This document shows, in pieces, positions 63,339 to 64,000 of a stretch of DNA of 64,000 bases. Source of the DNA: Heterocephalus glaber. Its lineage: Eukaryota > Chordata > Mammalia > Rodentia > Bathyergidae. The notes below the pieces were generated by a model. That model had not been told where the DNA came from and searched no databases. It saw nothing but the letters and a program-made list of their open reading frames with translations. Location: contig NW_004624795.1 in the NCBI RefSeq assembly GCF_000247695.1, positions 2,661,682 to 2,725,681 of the forward strand, given 5' to 3'. A program made the translations under genes and the position numbers. Numbering within the stretch: the first letter of the stretch is position 1; the number at the start of each line of letters is the position of its first letter.

Positions 63339-63895
63339 GTATGAAATTGAAAAGGAATGAAAAGGTTCACTCAGAAACAGTCTCAAACCCCTGCTCATTG
63401 GGTTTTTAAGAGAGGTCTTAGTCAGCTGGTAAGAGAGGGCACAAAGATGTGGTAGTGACTTTAGATCCTGAACTTCCTCCCTCGGAGAAAACCAGGACAC
63501 GGGCGTGCTGCCCAGGGCGGAGGCTGCCTGGCGTCACATGGTCCCTGAGAGCCGTGCCTTGATGCGCGCGAGGCCAGGCCGGACGGCTGTGTGCGGTGCC
63601 CCTGTGGAGACTGGCCACAGCCCCGGCAGGCTCTGCCCAGATTCCGAGCTGGCGCGGGGGTGAAGAAGTGATGATGGAGTTCCCACAACTCTGTCTCCAG
63701 GAGCATGGCTAAGGAAAGTGCCGCCTTCTTAAATGCAAGGCCAGGGTGAAGCAGGACATGGTGCAGGTTCTTATCGAGTATGTAAAGCACAGATAGAAGC
63801 GGGCGGCTGGAAGACACCCTGCCGTGCCAGCGACAGCTACGCACACGCACACGCACGTGTGTGCAGTGACAGAAAGGGCACATAGATTGGGGGTC
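63339..63895 (+). other. SMARCE1: SMARCE1 intron 7, distal part
   Basis: GC-richer patch at 63490-63660 with chance open frames and a short (CA/CG) tract at 63840-63865. No exon recognised. Confidence 0.45.
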
Positions 63896-64000
63896 AAACC
63901 TACCTACCTTCCTTCCCTCCCTCCTTCCTTCCCTCCTTCCCTCCTTCCTTCCTTCCTTCCTTCCTTCCTTCCTTCCTTCCTTCCTTCCTTCCCTCCCTCC
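63896..64000. repeat. (CCTT)n microsatellite at window edge
   Basis: More than 95 bases of CCTT and CCCT units running off the end; pyrimidine-only strand. Confidence 0.97.

Overview
The window is nuclear DNA from a placental mammal, most likely a rodent outside the mouse/rat group. It is full of tRNA-derived ID-type SINEs (A box like GGGGATTTAGCTCAGTGGT, B box like GAGTTCGATCC, then an A-tail), B1/Alu-like 7SL SINEs that often carry an internal duplication, and B1-ID composites. There are also old L1, MIR and MaLR-type LTR copies and several DNA-transposon MITEs. I saw no mouse-type B2 elements. The exact species is a guess; beaver/kangaroo-rat relatives or squirrels would fit.

Three genes, all on the + strand, match the known mammalian order at the edge of the type I keratin cluster (human 17q21.2): KRT24 - KRT222 - SMARCE1. 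KRT24 (CDS 12807-16495, 8 exons, 487 aa) is a complete type I keratin with a Gly/Ser-rich head and a full rod. KRT222 (CDS 36617-43755, 6 exons, 295 aa) is the headless keratin-like protein that keeps only the second half of the rod. SMARCE1 (CpG-island first exon ending at 50940; coding exons from 52790) encodes the HMG-box BAF57 subunit of SWI/SNF. Only its first six coding exons (about 180 of about 411 residues, including the whole HMG box) are inside the window, and the gene runs off the right edge.

Layout: 1-12.6 kb is intergenic, with a broken old L1 at about 4.6-8.3 kb and an assembly gap at 10160-10259. KRT24 lies at 12.7-16.7 kb. From 16.7 to 36.4 kb is a repeat-rich intergenic stretch, including a minus-strand L1 (32.6-34.8 kb) into which a Tigger-like MITE and an LTR have jumped. 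KRT222 occupies 36.5-44 kb, with SINE-filled introns. From 44 to 50.4 kb is intergenic, with several small hAT and Tigger-like MITEs. The SMARCE1 CpG island spans about 50.4-51.4 kb (second gap 51015-51119), followed by SMARCE1 to the end of the window.

The two keratin genes are evolutionary and structural relatives (matching exon sizes and phases through coil 2). SMARCE1 is an unrelated housekeeping chromatin gene that flanks the cluster. I found no previously undescribed multi-gene system. The observations most worth checking are a Gly in place of the usual Asp in the KRT24 helix-initiation motif, a small family of hAT-like MITEs, nested transposon insertions with readable target duplications, and a widely spaced pair of Tigger-like terminal repeats in SMARCE1 intron 4.
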